A stretch of 64,000 nt of DNA from Planctomycetota bacterium (GCA_016779205.1 JADHOC010000003.1:124001-188000); one strand, 5' to 3'; positions 1 through 9,151 are shown, counted from the stretch's first letter. Program-made: numbers and translations. The notes: generated by a model not told the origin, from the letters alone.

Positions 1-2
1 AC

Positions 3-1289
3 CTCGACGCCGAGGTCCGCGTGGAGGCCGATGTGGACGCCGAGTCCCACCTCGTCCAGATGGAGATCTCCGTGGAGCCCGGCCCCCACGTGACCATCCG
101 CGAGGTCCGCTTCGAGAGCGACGGGCGGACCCGGGAGAGCTTCCTCCGCTCGCGGCTGCAGCTGCGGCCCGGGGACGAGTTCAGCACGCGGGACGTGCGC
201 GCGAGCGTCCGCGCCCTGTATCGCACGGGCCTCTTCTCGGAGGTGCGCTCCCGGGTCGAGGGCGAGGGCAACGAGAGGACCCTCGTGGTCCAGCTCGTGG
301 AGCAGGAGTCCCTCGAGGTGTACTTCGAGCCGGGCTTCGGGAGCTACGAGCTCTTCCGCGGCACGGTCGGCGCGCGGGACCGGAACCTCTTCCGGTCAGG
401 CATCGACGGCTCCGCCGAGGTGATGGTGGCCGTCCGGGCCCTCCGGGCGAGCGTGCGCCTCTCGGACCCGTGGTTCCTCAACGAGCAGGTCATCGGCGAC
501 ATCCAGCTGGACTTCGAGCGCCGCCAGGAGCCCTCCTTCCTGAGGGAGAACCGCGGCATCGGGGCCTACGTCACGAAGGAGTGGAGCGGCGTCATGGCCA
601 CGACCTTCGGGTATCAGTTCGGCCGCTCCGAGGCCAAGGACGTCAAGGTCGTGGACGACGACGTGGCGGACGCCCAGAACATCGTCAACGTGGCGGGCCT
701 GACGCTCTCCCAGCGCTTCGACGACCGAGACGCCCTCTTCGCCCCCACCCGCGGGCTGTTCATGAACGCCTCGGTGGAGCTCGCCGCCGAGGGGCTGGGC
801 TCCGAGCTCGAGTTCTTCCGCGGCAAGCTCTCCAGCTCCTGGTTCCGACGCCTGAACCCGGACACCGTGCTCGGCCTCAACCTCCGCGCGGGCCTGATCG
901 CCCCGGCCTACGACGAGGAGTCCATCCCCATCCAGGAGCGTTTCTTCGCGGGCGGCGGGAACTCCGTCCGGTCCTTCCAGGAGAGCGAGCTCGGACCGAA
1001 GGACGTGAACGGAGAGCCCCTCGGGGGCGAGGTGTTCTCCACGGCGAGCATCGAGCTGCGCTACGAGATGGTCGGCGCCCTCCAGTCCGCGGCCTTCGTG
1101 GACGCGGGCTTCGTGGAGCGCCAGGCCGCGGACTTCTTCGACGTGGACGACGTCCGCCTCGGGATCGGGGTCGGGCTGCGTTACCTCCTCCCCATCGGTC
1201 CCCTCCGCCTGGACGGCGCGGTCAACCCCGACCCGCGCCCGGGCGAGGACGACTGGGTGATCCACTTCAGCATCGGCATGCCGTTCTGA
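3..1289 (+). CDS. Omp85-family outer-membrane assembly protein (BamA/TamA-like), 5' truncated
   Basis: The frame is open from the window edge, so the true start lies upstream; the first visible start-like codon is a GTG at 21. The visible part begins with a POTRA-like module (GPHVTIREVRFESDG, then RPGDEFSTRDVRASVRALYR, followed by TGLFSEV), typical of the last POTRA before the barrel. About 300 residues of alternating beta strands follow. The family L6-loop region is present near residue 315 as GGGNSVRSFQ, where the usual motif is VRGY or VRGF. The protein ends in phenylalanine, as Omp85 barrels do. The family folds or inserts outer-membrane proteins. BamA and TamA cannot be told apart without the N-terminus; the short visible POTRA part and the divergent loop slightly favour TamA. 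Confidence 0.85.
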   Translation, partial: LDAEVRVEADVDAESHLVQMEISVEPGPHVTIREVRFESDGRTRESFLRSRLQLRPGDEFSTRDVRASVRALYRTGLFSEVRSRVEGEGNERTLVVQLVEQESLEVYFEPGFGSYELFRGTVGARDRNLFRSGIDGSAEVMVAVRALRASVRLSDPWFLNEQVIGDIQLDFERRQEPSFLRENRGIGAYVTKEWSGVMATTFGYQFGRSEAKDVKVVDDDVADAQNIVNVAGLTLSQRFDDRDALFAPTRGLFMNASVELAAEGLGSELEFFRGKLSSSWFRRLNPDTVLGLNLRAGLIAPAYDEESIPIQERFFAGGGNSVRSFQESELGPKDVNGEPLGGEVFSTASIELRYEMVGALQSAAFVDAGFVERQAADFFDVDDVRLGIGVGLRYLLPIGPLRLDGAVNPDPRPGEDDWVIHFSIGMPF

Positions 1290-1361
1290 TCGGGCGTCCC
1301 CCCCCCCGGCGCAGTCAGCGCTCAAGGGGGAGGCGGCTTGGGGTCGAGCCCGCGCGCGCCG

Positions 1362-1367
1362 TAGGCT
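1362..1367 (+). promoter_or_regulatory. -10-like hexamer TAGGCT for the TRAP permease genes
   Basis: TAGGCT ends 6 bases before the GTG at 1374. A start site about 7 bases downstream of the hexamer would fall on that GTG, giving a leaderless message. No convincing -35 was seen. Confidence 0.4.
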
Positions 1368-1373
1368 GTGCGT

Positions 1374-1889
1374 GTGAAGTTCATCGACGGGATCGATCGC
1401 CTCAACACCCTCGTGGGGCGTACCGCGGCCTGGTCCGTGCTCCTGATGGCGCTGATCGGCGCCCTGAACGCGCTGGCGAGCTACCTCGAGCCCCTGGCTG
1501 GCCGGCGCCTCGCGTCCGTGGCCCTCGATGAGCTGCAGTGGTACCTGTTCAGCGCCCTCTTCCTGCTCGCCGCCCCGTGGGCGCTCCGGGAGAACGCCCA
1601 CGTGCGCGTGGACGTGACGTACGGCCGCCTCGGGCCCCGAGGCAAGGCCTGGACAGACCTCCTGGGCGGCGCGCTGCTGCTGCTCCCGTTCTGCATCTAC
1701 GCGCTGATCGTCAGCTTCCCCGCAGCCGCAGAGTCCCTGCGCACCGGCGAGGTCTCGCCCGACCCCGGCGGCCTCCCCAGGTGGCCGATCAAGGCGGTCC
1801 TCCCGGTGGCGTTCGTCCTACTCGCGCTGCAGGGCCTCGCGAACACCCTGCGCGCCGCCCAAGAGCTCCGGCGAGGGGGGGCGTCGTGA
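1374..1889 (+). CDS. dctQ: TRAP transporter small permease (DctQ family)
   Basis: This is the small membrane subunit of a tripartite ATP-independent periplasmic transporter, which with DctM drives uptake of carboxylate-like substrates using an ion gradient. The 171-residue product has four hydrophobic segments (about residues 18-37, 55-72, 100-120 and 136-158) and the conserved region around WYLFSALFLLAAPWALRENAHVRVDV. A GTG at 1368 in the same frame is an alternative start; 1374 is preferred because a -10-like TAGGCT sits 6 bases before it. The stop overlaps the GTG of the large permease, so the two are translationally coupled. The matching receptor may be the DctP gene 6 kb downstream on the other strand. 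Confidence 0.9.
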   Translation: MKFIDGIDRLNTLVGRTAAWSVLLMALIGALNALASYLEPLAGRRLASVALDELQWYLFSALFLLAAPWALRENAHVRVDVTYGRLGPRGKAWTDLLGGALLLLPFCIYALIVSFPAAAESLRTGEVSPDPGGLPRWPIKAVLPVAFVLLALQGLANTLRAAQELRRGGAS

Positions 1890-3211
1890 ACGACTGGCTC
1901 GGCCCCCTGATGTTCGGCGTCGTGATGGCGCTGATCTTCGCCGGCTTCCCGGTGGCCTTCACCCTGGGAGGCGCGGCGCTGATCTTCGGCGCCATCGGCA
2001 TCGCGCTCGGGTTCTTCGACTGGATCTACCTCGCCAACTTCCCCGAGCGGGTGTTCGGGATCATGGAGAACCAGGTGCTCCTCGCGGTGCCCTTCTTCGT
2101 GCTCATGGGGACGATCCTCCAGCGCTCCCGCCTGGCCGAGGACCTGCTGCACTCCATCGGCATGCTCTTCGGGGCCCGGCGGGGCGGCCTCGCCCTGGCG
2201 GTGGTGTTCGTCGGCGCCCTCCTCGCGGCGGCCACCGGGGTGGTCGGCGCCTCGGTCGTCGCCATGGGGATGATCTCCCTGCCCGTGATGCTGCGCTACG
2301 GCTACAGCAAGGAGCTGGCCACGGGCACGATCTGCGCCGCTGGCACCCTGGGCCAGCTCATCCCGCCGAGCATCGTGCTGATCGTCCTGGGGGACCAGCT
2401 GGAGGTGAGCGCCGGCAAGCTCTTCCGGGGCGCCTTCGTCCCCGGGCTCATGCTGGCCGGCTTCTACGCCGTCTACGTGGCGGTGGTCGCCTGGCGGCAC
2501 CCGGGCCGCGCCCCCGCCCTCCCCCCCGAGGAGCGCAACGTCACGGGCGCCGCGCTGCTCGTGCTCGTGCTCAAGGTGCTCATCCCGCCCCTGGCGCTCA
2601 TCCTGATCGTCCTGGGGAGCATCTTCCTCGGCGTCGCCACCCCCACCAAGGCCGGCGCCCTCGGGGCCCTGGGCGCGCTCGCCCTGGCCGCGTCCCGGCG
2701 GCGGATCTCCTTCGCGAAGCTGCGGGAGAGCGTCGAGGAGACGGCCAAGCTCACCACCATGGTGATCTTCCTGCTCATCGGCTCGACCGCCTTCACCCTG
2801 GTCTTCCGCGGGGTCTACGGCGACGTGTGGATCGAGGACATGCTCACCGGCCTGCCCGGCGGCAAGATCGGCCTGCTGGTGGTGGCGAACCTCGTGGTCT
2901 TCGGCCTCGGCTTCTTCATCGACTTCTTCGAGATCGCCTTCATCGTGCTGCCCCTCATCGTGCCCGCGGCCGCGAGCCTGGGGATCGAGGGGGACGCCAT
3001 GATCTGGTTCGGCGTGATGATCGCCATGAACCTGCAGACGTCGTTCCTGACGCCGCCCTTCGGGTTCGCCCTCTTCTACCTGCGCGGCGTCGCCCCCCCC
3101 GAGGTCCGCACGGGCGACATCTACCGCGGGGTCCTGCCGTTCATCGGCATTCAGGCCCTGGGGCTCGTTCTGGTGATCATCTTCCCGGAACTGGTCACGT
3201 CGCTGATCTGA
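1886..3211 (+). CDS. dctM: TRAP transporter large permease (DctM family)
   Basis: This is the large, substrate-translocating membrane subunit of the TRAP transporter. The product is 441 residues with about 11-12 hydrophobic helices. It carries the DctM signature GTICAAGTLGQLIPPSI near residues 144-160 and, in the second half, DFFEIAFIVLPLIVP and NLQTSFLTPPFGFALFYLRG, both typical of the family. The frame is open far upstream, but the GTG at 1886 was chosen because it begins the conserved N-terminus (VNDWLGPLMFG), overlaps the DctQ stop, and follows a G-rich Shine-Dalgarno-like run at 1871-1880. The substrate is not evident from sequence. Confidence 0.92.
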   Translation: MNDWLGPLMFGVVMALIFAGFPVAFTLGGAALIFGAIGIALGFFDWIYLANFPERVFGIMENQVLLAVPFFVLMGTILQRSRLAEDLLHSIGMLFGARRGGLALAVVFVGALLAAATGVVGASVVAMGMISLPVMLRYGYSKELATGTICAAGTLGQLIPPSIVLIVLGDQLEVSAGKLFRGAFVPGLMLAGFYAVYVAVVAWRHPGRAPALPPEERNVTGAALLVLVLKVLIPPLALILIVLGSIFLGVATPTKAGALGALGALALAASRRRISFAKLRESVEETAKLTTMVIFLLIGSTAFTLVFRGVYGDVWIEDMLTGLPGGKIGLLVVANLVVFGLGFFIDFFEIAFIVLPLIVPAAASLGIEGDAMIWFGVMIAMNLQTSFLTPPFGFALFYLRGVAPPEVRTGDIYRGVLPFIGIQALGLVLVIIFPELVTSLI

Positions 3212-3268
3212 TTCACCTCTTACCCCGGCATGGGGTCCCGATACCTCGTCGGATCGAGGGGAGCCACT

Positions 3269-3274
3269 TAGCAT
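3269..3274 (+). promoter_or_regulatory. -10-like hexamer TAGCAT before the S9 peptidase
   Basis: The hexamer lies 46 bases before the ATG at 3321 in the gap after dctM, which predicts a leader of about 40 bases ending in a pyrimidine-rich stretch with no Shine-Dalgarno. Confidence 0.3.
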
Positions 3275-3320
3275 CGGAGGGTCGCAACGCGGAGCCTGTA
3301 GCCCGCGGCGGCCCTCTCCC

Positions 3321-5858
3321 ATGACGCAACTCCTCGCTCTCTGCTGCTCCCTCCCCCTCGTCGCGCTCGCCCCCAACGCCAGCGGCCTCCCCCTGCAGGA
3401 CGCCGCGGACGCCACCGAGACGGAATCCACCAAGACGGACAAGGTCAAGTTCGACCTGGAGACGATCTTCGACGAGGGCGGGCTGTTCGGCCCCTCCGCG
3501 AGCGCTCCCGCCTTCTCCGCCAGCGGACGCTACGCGGCGTACCTCTACCGCCCGTATCCGGAGCGGCGCCACGGGAGCGACCTGTGGCTGGTCACCCTCG
3601 AGACCGGAGAGGCCCGCCGCCTGACCTCGGTGTCGGTGATGGCCCCGTTCCAGGCGAGCACCCAGGAGGTCGGCGAGGACCGGATCAAGCGGGCGAAGAA
3701 GGCCGGCGGGAGCTCCAAGGAGGAGCCGTCTGGCGCGGACGATGACCGCTTCGGTGGCGGGAGCTGGTCCGACCTCCAGGAGCTCGCGCGGAACGGGCAG
3801 GCGCGAGGAGACGGCGGCGCGGATGAGCACTCCGACGAGGAGCGCCAGCTGATGGACACCGTCGACGACGGCGACGCCGAAGAGAAGAAGGCGCCGCGCT
3901 ACCGCGGGATCTCCTCATTCACCTGGGCCCCCGAGGCGGATGAGTTCCTGATGAGCTCAGGCGGCGACATCTACCGCTGGGTCATCGGAGAGGACCGCCC
4001 GGTCCGCCTGACCAAGACCCGTCAGTCCGAGCGGTCTGTCCAGTACCTGCCGGACGGGGGCGGCTACACGGCGCTCCTGGGGGACGCGCTCGTGCGGGTC
4101 CGCTTCGGCGATCACTTCGTGGACCAGCTGGACCCCAAGCTCCCCGGCGGCATGACCATGCGGGAGTACAAGATCAGCCCCGATGGCAAGCGGGTGGCCT
4201 TCGTGGCCTCCAACGGCTCCCGGGACCGGAGCGGCGGCCGCACGGTGGACATCGCCACCTACAACGACCGCTTCATGAAGGTCCGCACGGTCCCGCGGAC
4301 CGTCTCGGACGACCCCATCAGCAAGCGCACCACGGCGGTGTTCCTGCACGAGCTCCCCGCCCCGGACCGCGAGGACGGTGCGCTGGTGAAGGTCTACGAG
4401 CGGGAGACCTCAGGCCCCCGGGACGTCCTGCGGGTGCCCGACTGGGCGCCGGACTCGAGCCGCGTGGTCTTCGCCGCCTTCGACCAGGCCAGCGAGGAGG
4501 TGCACGTGCTCGAGGCCCTCGCCGAGGCGCCATCGGACGGCTCGAACGGAGCGGAGACCGCCAGCGAGGGCCAGGAGGAGCCGGCGAGCGACCGGCCCGC
4601 GCGGGTCACCCAGCGCTTCCTGCACACGGGCGGGCCGAACACCCCGCGCATGATCGAACCCCGCTACCTCGCGGACAGCCGGCGGATCATGCTCATCACC
4701 GAGCAGACCGGCTTCCGACACCTGCACGTGCTCGACCCGGTCTACGAGACCCTGGAGCCCGTGACCCGCGGTCGCTTCGAGGTCTATCCGATCGGCGCCC
4801 CGAAGGACCGCTCGTGCGCGTGGGTGGCCGCGACCCGCGAGGACTCCGCCTGCCAGGACGTCTACCGCGTGGACCTGGACACCGCCGAGATGACGCGACT
4901 CACCGGGCGCCGCGGGCAGTACGCCGGCGCGGCCGTCAGCCCCGACGGCCAGCACGTCCTCGCCACCTTCTCGGCCTTCGGTTCCCCCCGTGAGCTCGTC
5001 CACGTGGACGTGGCTGGCGACGAGGAGACCGCGCTCACCGACTCTCACCCCGCTGCGACCCGCGAGCTGACCTCGGTCACGCCCGAGTTCTTCGAGTTCG
5101 AGAACCGTCACGGTCAGGGGATCCGCGGGCTCATGTTCGAGCCGGAGCGCGAGGCCGACGAGAAGCGGCCCCTCCTGATCTACGTATACGGCGGCCCCCT
5201 CGGCACACGGAAGCAGGTCACCGAGGGTAACTTCGGCTCCGACGGTTACTTCTTCGCCAGGTACATGGCGGAGCAACACGGCTGGGTCACCTGTACCATC
5301 GACCCGCGCGGGATGTCGGGCTACGGCGCCCTGTTCGAGAAGGCGAACTTCGAGCAGGTCGGCGTCCCCCAGGTCGAGGACCTGACCGACGGCGTGCGCT
5401 TCCTCGTCGAGCAGCACGGCGTGGACCCCGATCGCGTCGCGATCCACGGCTGGAGCTTCGGCGGCTTCCAGACCCAGATGTGCCTGTACACCGAGCCCGA
5501 GGTCTTCCGCTGCGGCATCGCCGGCGCCGGGCCCACCGAGTGGGAGAACTACAACTCCTGGTACTCCACGGGAACCATCGGCAACAGCCGCGAGGGTGAG
5601 ACGGACCTCAAGGCCTTCTCCCTGCTGCCCCTGGCCAAGAACCTCCAGAGCAAGCTCCTGCTGGTCCACGGCATGGAGGACTCCAACGTCCTCTACCAGG
5701 ACACGGTGCGGGTGTACGCTGAGCTCTTGGACGCGGGCAAGGAAACCCTCGTGGAGCTCTTCGTGGACCCCAGCGGCGGGCACGGGCTTGGCGGGCACGT
5801 CAAGCGCCTCGCACGCTTCCGCAAGTACGAGGAGTTCCTGCTCCGCGCCAACCAGTGA
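3321..5858 (+). CDS. Secreted S9-family serine peptidase (prolyl oligopeptidase / dipeptidyl peptidase IV-like)
   Basis: The protein has 845 residues and an N-terminal signal-like segment (LLALCCSLPLVALA), so it probably acts in the periplasm or outside, cutting peptides after particular residues. A beta-propeller-like region with WD/TolB-style repeats covers roughly residues 50-570. The alpha/beta hydrolase domain follows from about 590, marked by LLIYVYGGPLG and TIDPRGMSGYG. The catalytic triad is visible: Ser712 in GWSFGGFQ, Asp787 in HGMEDSN and His821 in SGGHGLGG. An acidic, Gly-rich insert at about residues 120-190 separates early propeller blades. The ATG follows CTCTCCC with no Shine-Dalgarno. 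The next gene starts 19 bases after its stop and may be co-transcribed. Confidence 0.92.
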   Translation: MTQLLALCCSLPLVALAPNASGLPLQDAADATETESTKTDKVKFDLETIFDEGGLFGPSASAPAFSASGRYAAYLYRPYPERRHGSDLWLVTLETGEARRLTSVSVMAPFQASTQEVGEDRIKRAKKAGGSSKEEPSGADDDRFGGGSWSDLQELARNGQARGDGGADEHSDEERQLMDTVDDGDAEEKKAPRYRGISSFTWAPEADEFLMSSGGDIYRWVIGEDRPVRLTKTRQSERSVQYLPDGGGYTALLGDALVRVRFGDHFVDQLDPKLPGGMTMREYKISPDGKRVAFVASNGSRDRSGGRTVDIATYNDRFMKVRTVPRTVSDDPISKRTTAVFLHELPAPDREDGALVKVYERETSGPRDVLRVPDWAPDSSRVVFAAFDQASEEVHVLEALAEAPSDGSNGAETASEGQEEPASDRPARVTQRFLHTGGPNTPRMIEPRYLADSRRIMLITEQTGFRHLHVLDPVYETLEPVTRGRFEVYPIGAPKDRSCAWVAATREDSACQDVYRVDLDTAEMTRLTGRRGQYAGAAVSPDGQHVLATFSAFGSPRELVHVDVAGDEETALTDSHPAATRELTSVTPEFFEFENRHGQGIRGLMFEPEREADEKRPLLIYVYGGPLGTRKQVTEGNFGSDGYFFARYMAEQHGWVTCTIDPRGMSGYGALFEKANFEQVGVPQVEDLTDGVRFLVEQHGVDPDRVAIHGWSFGGFQTQMCLYTEPEVFRCGIAGAGPTEWENYNSWYSTGTIGNSREGETDLKAFSLLPLAKNLQSKLLLVHGMEDSNVLYQDTVRVYAELLDAGKETLVELFVDPSGGHGLGGHVKRLARFRKYEEFLLRANQ

Positions 5859-5877
5859 CCCCGAGCCCCCTTCCCCC

Positions 5878-7038
5878 ATGAAGCTCCGAACCCTCTCCGC
5901 CCTCTCCCTCGCCCTCTGCTCCACGGCCGCTGCGCAGGCCGACCTGATTCAGTGGGGCCCGGTCCAGAACGTGATGGCGGCCAGCGAGGTCAGCACCAAC
6001 GGCACCCTGGTCACCGCACGGAACTGCTGGGCGCAGACCTTCGCCGCGCCCACGGTCAACGGCGTCCCCTTCACCGCCTACGCGCCCCCGGGCTGGACCA
6101 ACGGCGGGTGGGTCCTCACCGTCGACTCGACCACCTGGGACGCCGAGTACGACGCCCTGCTCGATTCGGCCCGCGTCACCAGCGGCGGGAGCGCAGGGAA
6201 CCCCACCGGCTTCGGCGCGATCAACCTCGACAACCTCGGCACGCTCACGATCGGGAGCACCTACGAGATCCAGGTCTGGTTCTGCGACCAGCGTGAGGGC
6301 ACCCCCACCAACGTGCTCAACGACCGCATCATGACCATGAGCTCGGCGCTCGGCGCCGTGGTCGCGACCGGAGGGTTGGCCACCAACCTCAGCAACGTGA
6401 CCCAGGGTCCGCTCTCGGGTCCCCTGGATGCGGACCCCAACAACCAGTCCGGCACGTCGGACATGATCGTGGGCTCCTACTGCATCGGGACCTTCACGCG
6501 GACGACCAGCGACCCGCTCTGGTTGCTCGTCGAGGGCTCGCACCCGCTCCCGGGCAACGTGCTCCGGCCCCACCTGAACGCCTTCCAGATCCGCGACATC
6601 ACGGGCTCGAGCCTCGGGACGAACTACTGCACCGCCAACGTCAACTCCACCGGCGCCACGGCGGTCTTGGGCGCCTCCGGTAGCGCGGTCGCCGCCTCCA
6701 ACGACCTGACCCTCGAGGCCACGGCGCTGCCCCCGAACTCGTTCTGCTTCTTCCTCACGAGCCAGACCCAGGGGTTCGTCCAGAACCCCGGCGGCAGCCA
6801 GGGCAACCTGTGCCTGGGCGGCGCCATCGGCCGCTTCGTGGGCCCAGGGCAGATCGTCAACTCCGGCGCCGGCGGGGTCGCCTCCCTGGCCATCGACCTC
6901 ACCCAGCAGCCGACCCCCACCGGCCCGGTGACGGTCACGGCCGGCGAGTCCTGGAGCTTCACGACCTGGTACCGGGACAGCGCCGGCGGCGCCCCCACCT
7001 CCAACTTCTCCGACGGGCTGGAGATCCAGTTCAACTGA
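5878..7038 (+). CDS. Secreted protein of unknown function with the 138-residue C-terminal domain (copy 1)
   Basis: The 386-residue product starts with a clear signal peptide (MKLRTLSALSLALCSTAAAQA). Residues 22-248 resemble no family I can name; they are rich in Thr, Asn and Gly and look like a beta-sandwich, with TYEIQVWFCDQRE near the middle. Residues 249-386 are a domain found again, without gaps, at the C-termini of the proteins at 37851-39467 and 46585-47787. It opens with NYCTANVNSTGAT, has a central GNLCLGGAIGRF, and closes with WSFTTW and DGLEIQFN; Cys3 and Cys64 of the domain are shared by all three. The start at 5878 gives the signal peptide; the frame is open upstream only by chance. 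There is no Shine-Dalgarno, only a C-rich leader. Confidence 0.85.
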   Translation: MKLRTLSALSLALCSTAAAQADLIQWGPVQNVMAASEVSTNGTLVTARNCWAQTFAAPTVNGVPFTAYAPPGWTNGGWVLTVDSTTWDAEYDALLDSARVTSGGSAGNPTGFGAINLDNLGTLTIGSTYEIQVWFCDQREGTPTNVLNDRIMTMSSALGAVVATGGLATNLSNVTQGPLSGPLDADPNNQSGTSDMIVGSYCIGTFTRTTSDPLWLLVEGSHPLPGNVLRPHLNAFQIRDITGSSLGTNYCTANVNSTGATAVLGASGSAVAASNDLTLEATALPPNSFCFFLTSQTQGFVQNPGGSQGNLCLGGAIGRFVGPGQIVNSGAGGVASLAIDLTQQPTPTGPVTVTAGESWSFTTWYRDSAGGAPTSNFSDGLEIQFN

Positions 7039-7057
7039 CCCCGGCCCGGGCTCGGGC

Positions 7058-7930
7058 TCAGCGTCGCCGGATCACGGCGCCGACGAAGCGGTGGTCGCTG
7101 GGGTACTGCCCCTCGACCTCCGTCCAGTCGATCCAGGCCTCGGCGGTCTCGAGGCGGCGGTCGACCAGGACGTGATCGATCATCGCGCCCCGGCGGCCGC
7201 CCCGGAACCCGTGGCCGGTCTTGACCTCGGTGGCGTCGGGGTTGGTGTCGCGGAAGGTGTCGCGGAAGCCGGCCTCGGCGAGGGCCTTGAGCGGCGCGCT
7301 CTGCTCCCCGGCGTTGAAGTCCCCGAGGACCACCGTGGGGAGCTCGGCCCGGCTCGCCGCGAAGCGCCCGATGAGCCGCGCGCTCTCCAGGCGGGCCTGC
7401 TTGCCGATGTGGTCGAAGTGGGTGTTGATGACGCGGATGACCCGCCCTTCGTCCTCGCGGTCCGCCAGCTCGGCCCAGGTCGCGATACGGGTGAGCGCCG
7501 CGTCCTAGCCCACCGCCCCGAGCTTGTCCTCCGGCGCCAGCCGGAACGTGCCCGCGGCGCGGACCGTGAAGCGCCGCCCGTCCACGAGCAGCGCGGTCCA
7601 CTCACCGCGGTCGCCCCCATCTCGACCCTCGCCGATCACCAGGTGGTGCGGGAAGCGCGCGCGCACCTCGTCCACCTGGAAGCGGAGCGCCTCCTGGAGC
7701 CCGAGGACATCGGGCCGGGCGGCCTCGAGGGTGCTGAGCGCGAGCTCGCGGCGCAGCGGCCAGGCGTGGGCGCCGTCCCGCGCCGTCCCGTAGCGGACGT
7801 TGGCCGTCAGCGTCCGGATCGCCGGAGGCGCCGGCTCCGGGTCGTCCCCGGCGGCGAGGGGGGCGAGGAGGGAGGCGAGCGCCAGCAGCACGAGGCCGCG
7901 GAGCACGGTGGTGATCCTGAAGGTCGTCAT
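7058..7930 (-). pseudogene. Endonuclease/exonuclease/phosphatase (EEP) family hydrolase interrupted by one in-frame TAG
   Basis: Read through, the frame encodes 290 residues with a signal peptide (LRGLVLLALASLLAPLAAG) and all the usual EEP motifs: TANVRYGT, LGLQEALRFQV (metal-binding Glu), NTHFDHIG, VVLGDFNAG, MIDHVLV and PSDHRF (catalytic His). A single TAG at 7505-7507 breaks it after ...KLGAVG; the following residues (DAALTRIATWAEL) continue the same frame. The family normally has Gly-Trp at this place, so one transition in TGG would explain the stop. It starts 1 base after the DctP stop on the same strand, so the two form an operon. It may be a recent pseudogene, a sequencing or assembly error, or a read-through gene; codon use on both sides of the stop looks intact. 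Confidence 0.85.
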
Positions 7931-7931
7931 C

Positions 7932-9056
7932 TCAGCGCCCGGGGAAGGCGAAGTTGGCGTAGGCGAGCTCGGCGGAACCGAACCACCCGAAGCTCTCGTC
8001 GCGGAACTTCCGCCAGTGGGCCAGGAGCTTGCCGTACGCCGCGTCCCCGGCCGCCGCGTCCGAGAGCAGCTGCTCGGAGGCGTCGCGGGCCGCCGTCATG
8101 ATCGAGTCGGCGAAGGGCCGGATGGTGATGTCCCTGGCCATGAGCTCGGCGAGGGCGCCGGGGTTCCGGGCGTCATAGCGGGTCTGCATGGTCCGCGCGG
8201 CCTCCTTGGAGGCCGCCCCGAGCACCGCCCGGTACGACTCCGGCAGGCCCTCCCACTGGTCCTTGTTCACGTAGAACGAGAGGTGCGGACCCGGCTCCCA
8301 CCAGCCCGGGAAGTAATAGTTCTTGGCCACCTCGTAGAAGCCGAGCTTCTGGTCGTCGTAGGGGCCGACCCACTCGGTGGCGTCGATGGCGCCGCGCTCG
8401 AGCGCCTGATAGATCTCCCCACCCGGCAGGCTCTTGACCGAGACGCCCAGCTCCGCCATCACCTTCCCGCCGAGGCCAGGGATGCGCATCTTCAGCCCCT
8501 GGAGGTCCTGGACCGAGCTGACCTCCTTGCGGAACCAGCCCCCCATCTGCGTGCCGGTGTTGCCCCCCGCGAGGGCGACGCAGTTGAAGTCCGCGAGGAC
8601 CTCACCGATGAGCTCGGCGCCCCCGGCCTCGTCGAGCCACGCCGACTGCTGCCGCGCGTTGAGGCCGAAGGGGACGCAGGTCTCGAAGGCCAGCATCGGC
8701 GCCTTGCCGATGTAGTAGTAGCCGGCGGTCTGGCCCATGTGGACGGAGCCCTTCTGGACCGCGTCCAGCACCTCGAGCCCCGGCACGATCTCGCCAGCCT
8801 GGTAGGGGCGGATCCGGAAACGCCCGTCGGTCATGGCGGCGACCTGGTCGCAGAAAACCTCAGCCGACCCGAACATGGCGTCCAGCGTGCTAGGGAAGCT
8901 CGACTGCATGCGCCACTGGATGCGCTTGCCGCCGGTGTGCACGGCCGGACCACCCTCGCTCCCGCCGCAGGACGCGAGCGCGGCGCCCGCCGCTGCGCCG
9001 CCGATCAGGTCACGGCGCCGGAGGGTGGACGCGCGGTCTTGGTTGGTTGAGCTCAT
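7932..9056 (-). CDS. dctP: TRAP transporter substrate-binding lipoprotein (DctP/TakP-like)
   Basis: This is the extracytoplasmic receptor of a TRAP transporter. The 374-residue product has a Tat-like signal (RRRDLIGG at 13-20) ending in a lipobox with Cys30 (LASC), so it is probably a Tat-exported lipoprotein. Family motifs include MRIPGLGGKVMAELGVS, GGEIYQALERGAIDATEWVGPYDD and the Trp/Tyr-rich YYFPGWWEPGPHL, closest to the TakP type that binds 2-oxo acids. That substrate is inference. DctQ and DctM lie at 1374-3211 on the opposite strand. A TATGCT hexamer ends 6 bases before the ATG, predicting a leaderless message. The EEP gene follows after 1 base. Confidence 0.92.
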   Translation of the reverse strand: MSSTNQDRASTLRRRDLIGGAAAGAALASCGGSEGGPAVHTGGKRIQWRMQSSFPSTLDAMFGSAEVFCDQVAAMTDGRFRIRPYQAGEIVPGLEVLDAVQKGSVHMGQTAGYYYIGKAPMLAFETCVPFGLNARQQSAWLDEAGGAELIGEVLADFNCVALAGGNTGTQMGGWFRKEVSSVQDLQGLKMRIPGLGGKVMAELGVSVKSLPGGEIYQALERGAIDATEWVGPYDDQKLGFYEVAKNYYFPGWWEPGPHLSFYVNKDQWEGLPESYRAVLGAASKEAARTMQTRYDARNPGALAELMARDITIRPFADSIMTAARDASEQLLSDAAAGDAAYGKLLAHWRKFRDESFGWFGSAELAYANFAFPGR

Positions 9057-9062
9057 GGGCAG

Positions 9063-9068
9063 AGCATA
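9063..9068 (-). promoter_or_regulatory. -10-like hexamer TATGCT for dctP
   Basis: On the minus strand TATGCT is followed by six bases and then the ATG of dctP, the spacing expected for leaderless transcription. Confidence 0.45.
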
Positions 9069-9151
9069 CGCCAGCGGCGCACGCTCGCCCCCGCTCGCTT
9101 CCCCACGGCGGGGAGGAGGTCAGGAGCCCAGGGAGCGGAGCCCCCTCGCGC

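Noticed and set aside
1697-3448. 583-residue minus-strand frame opposite dctM
   Set aside because: Composed of Asp/Glu/Gly/His-rich sequence mirroring membrane helices; no start signal or domain.
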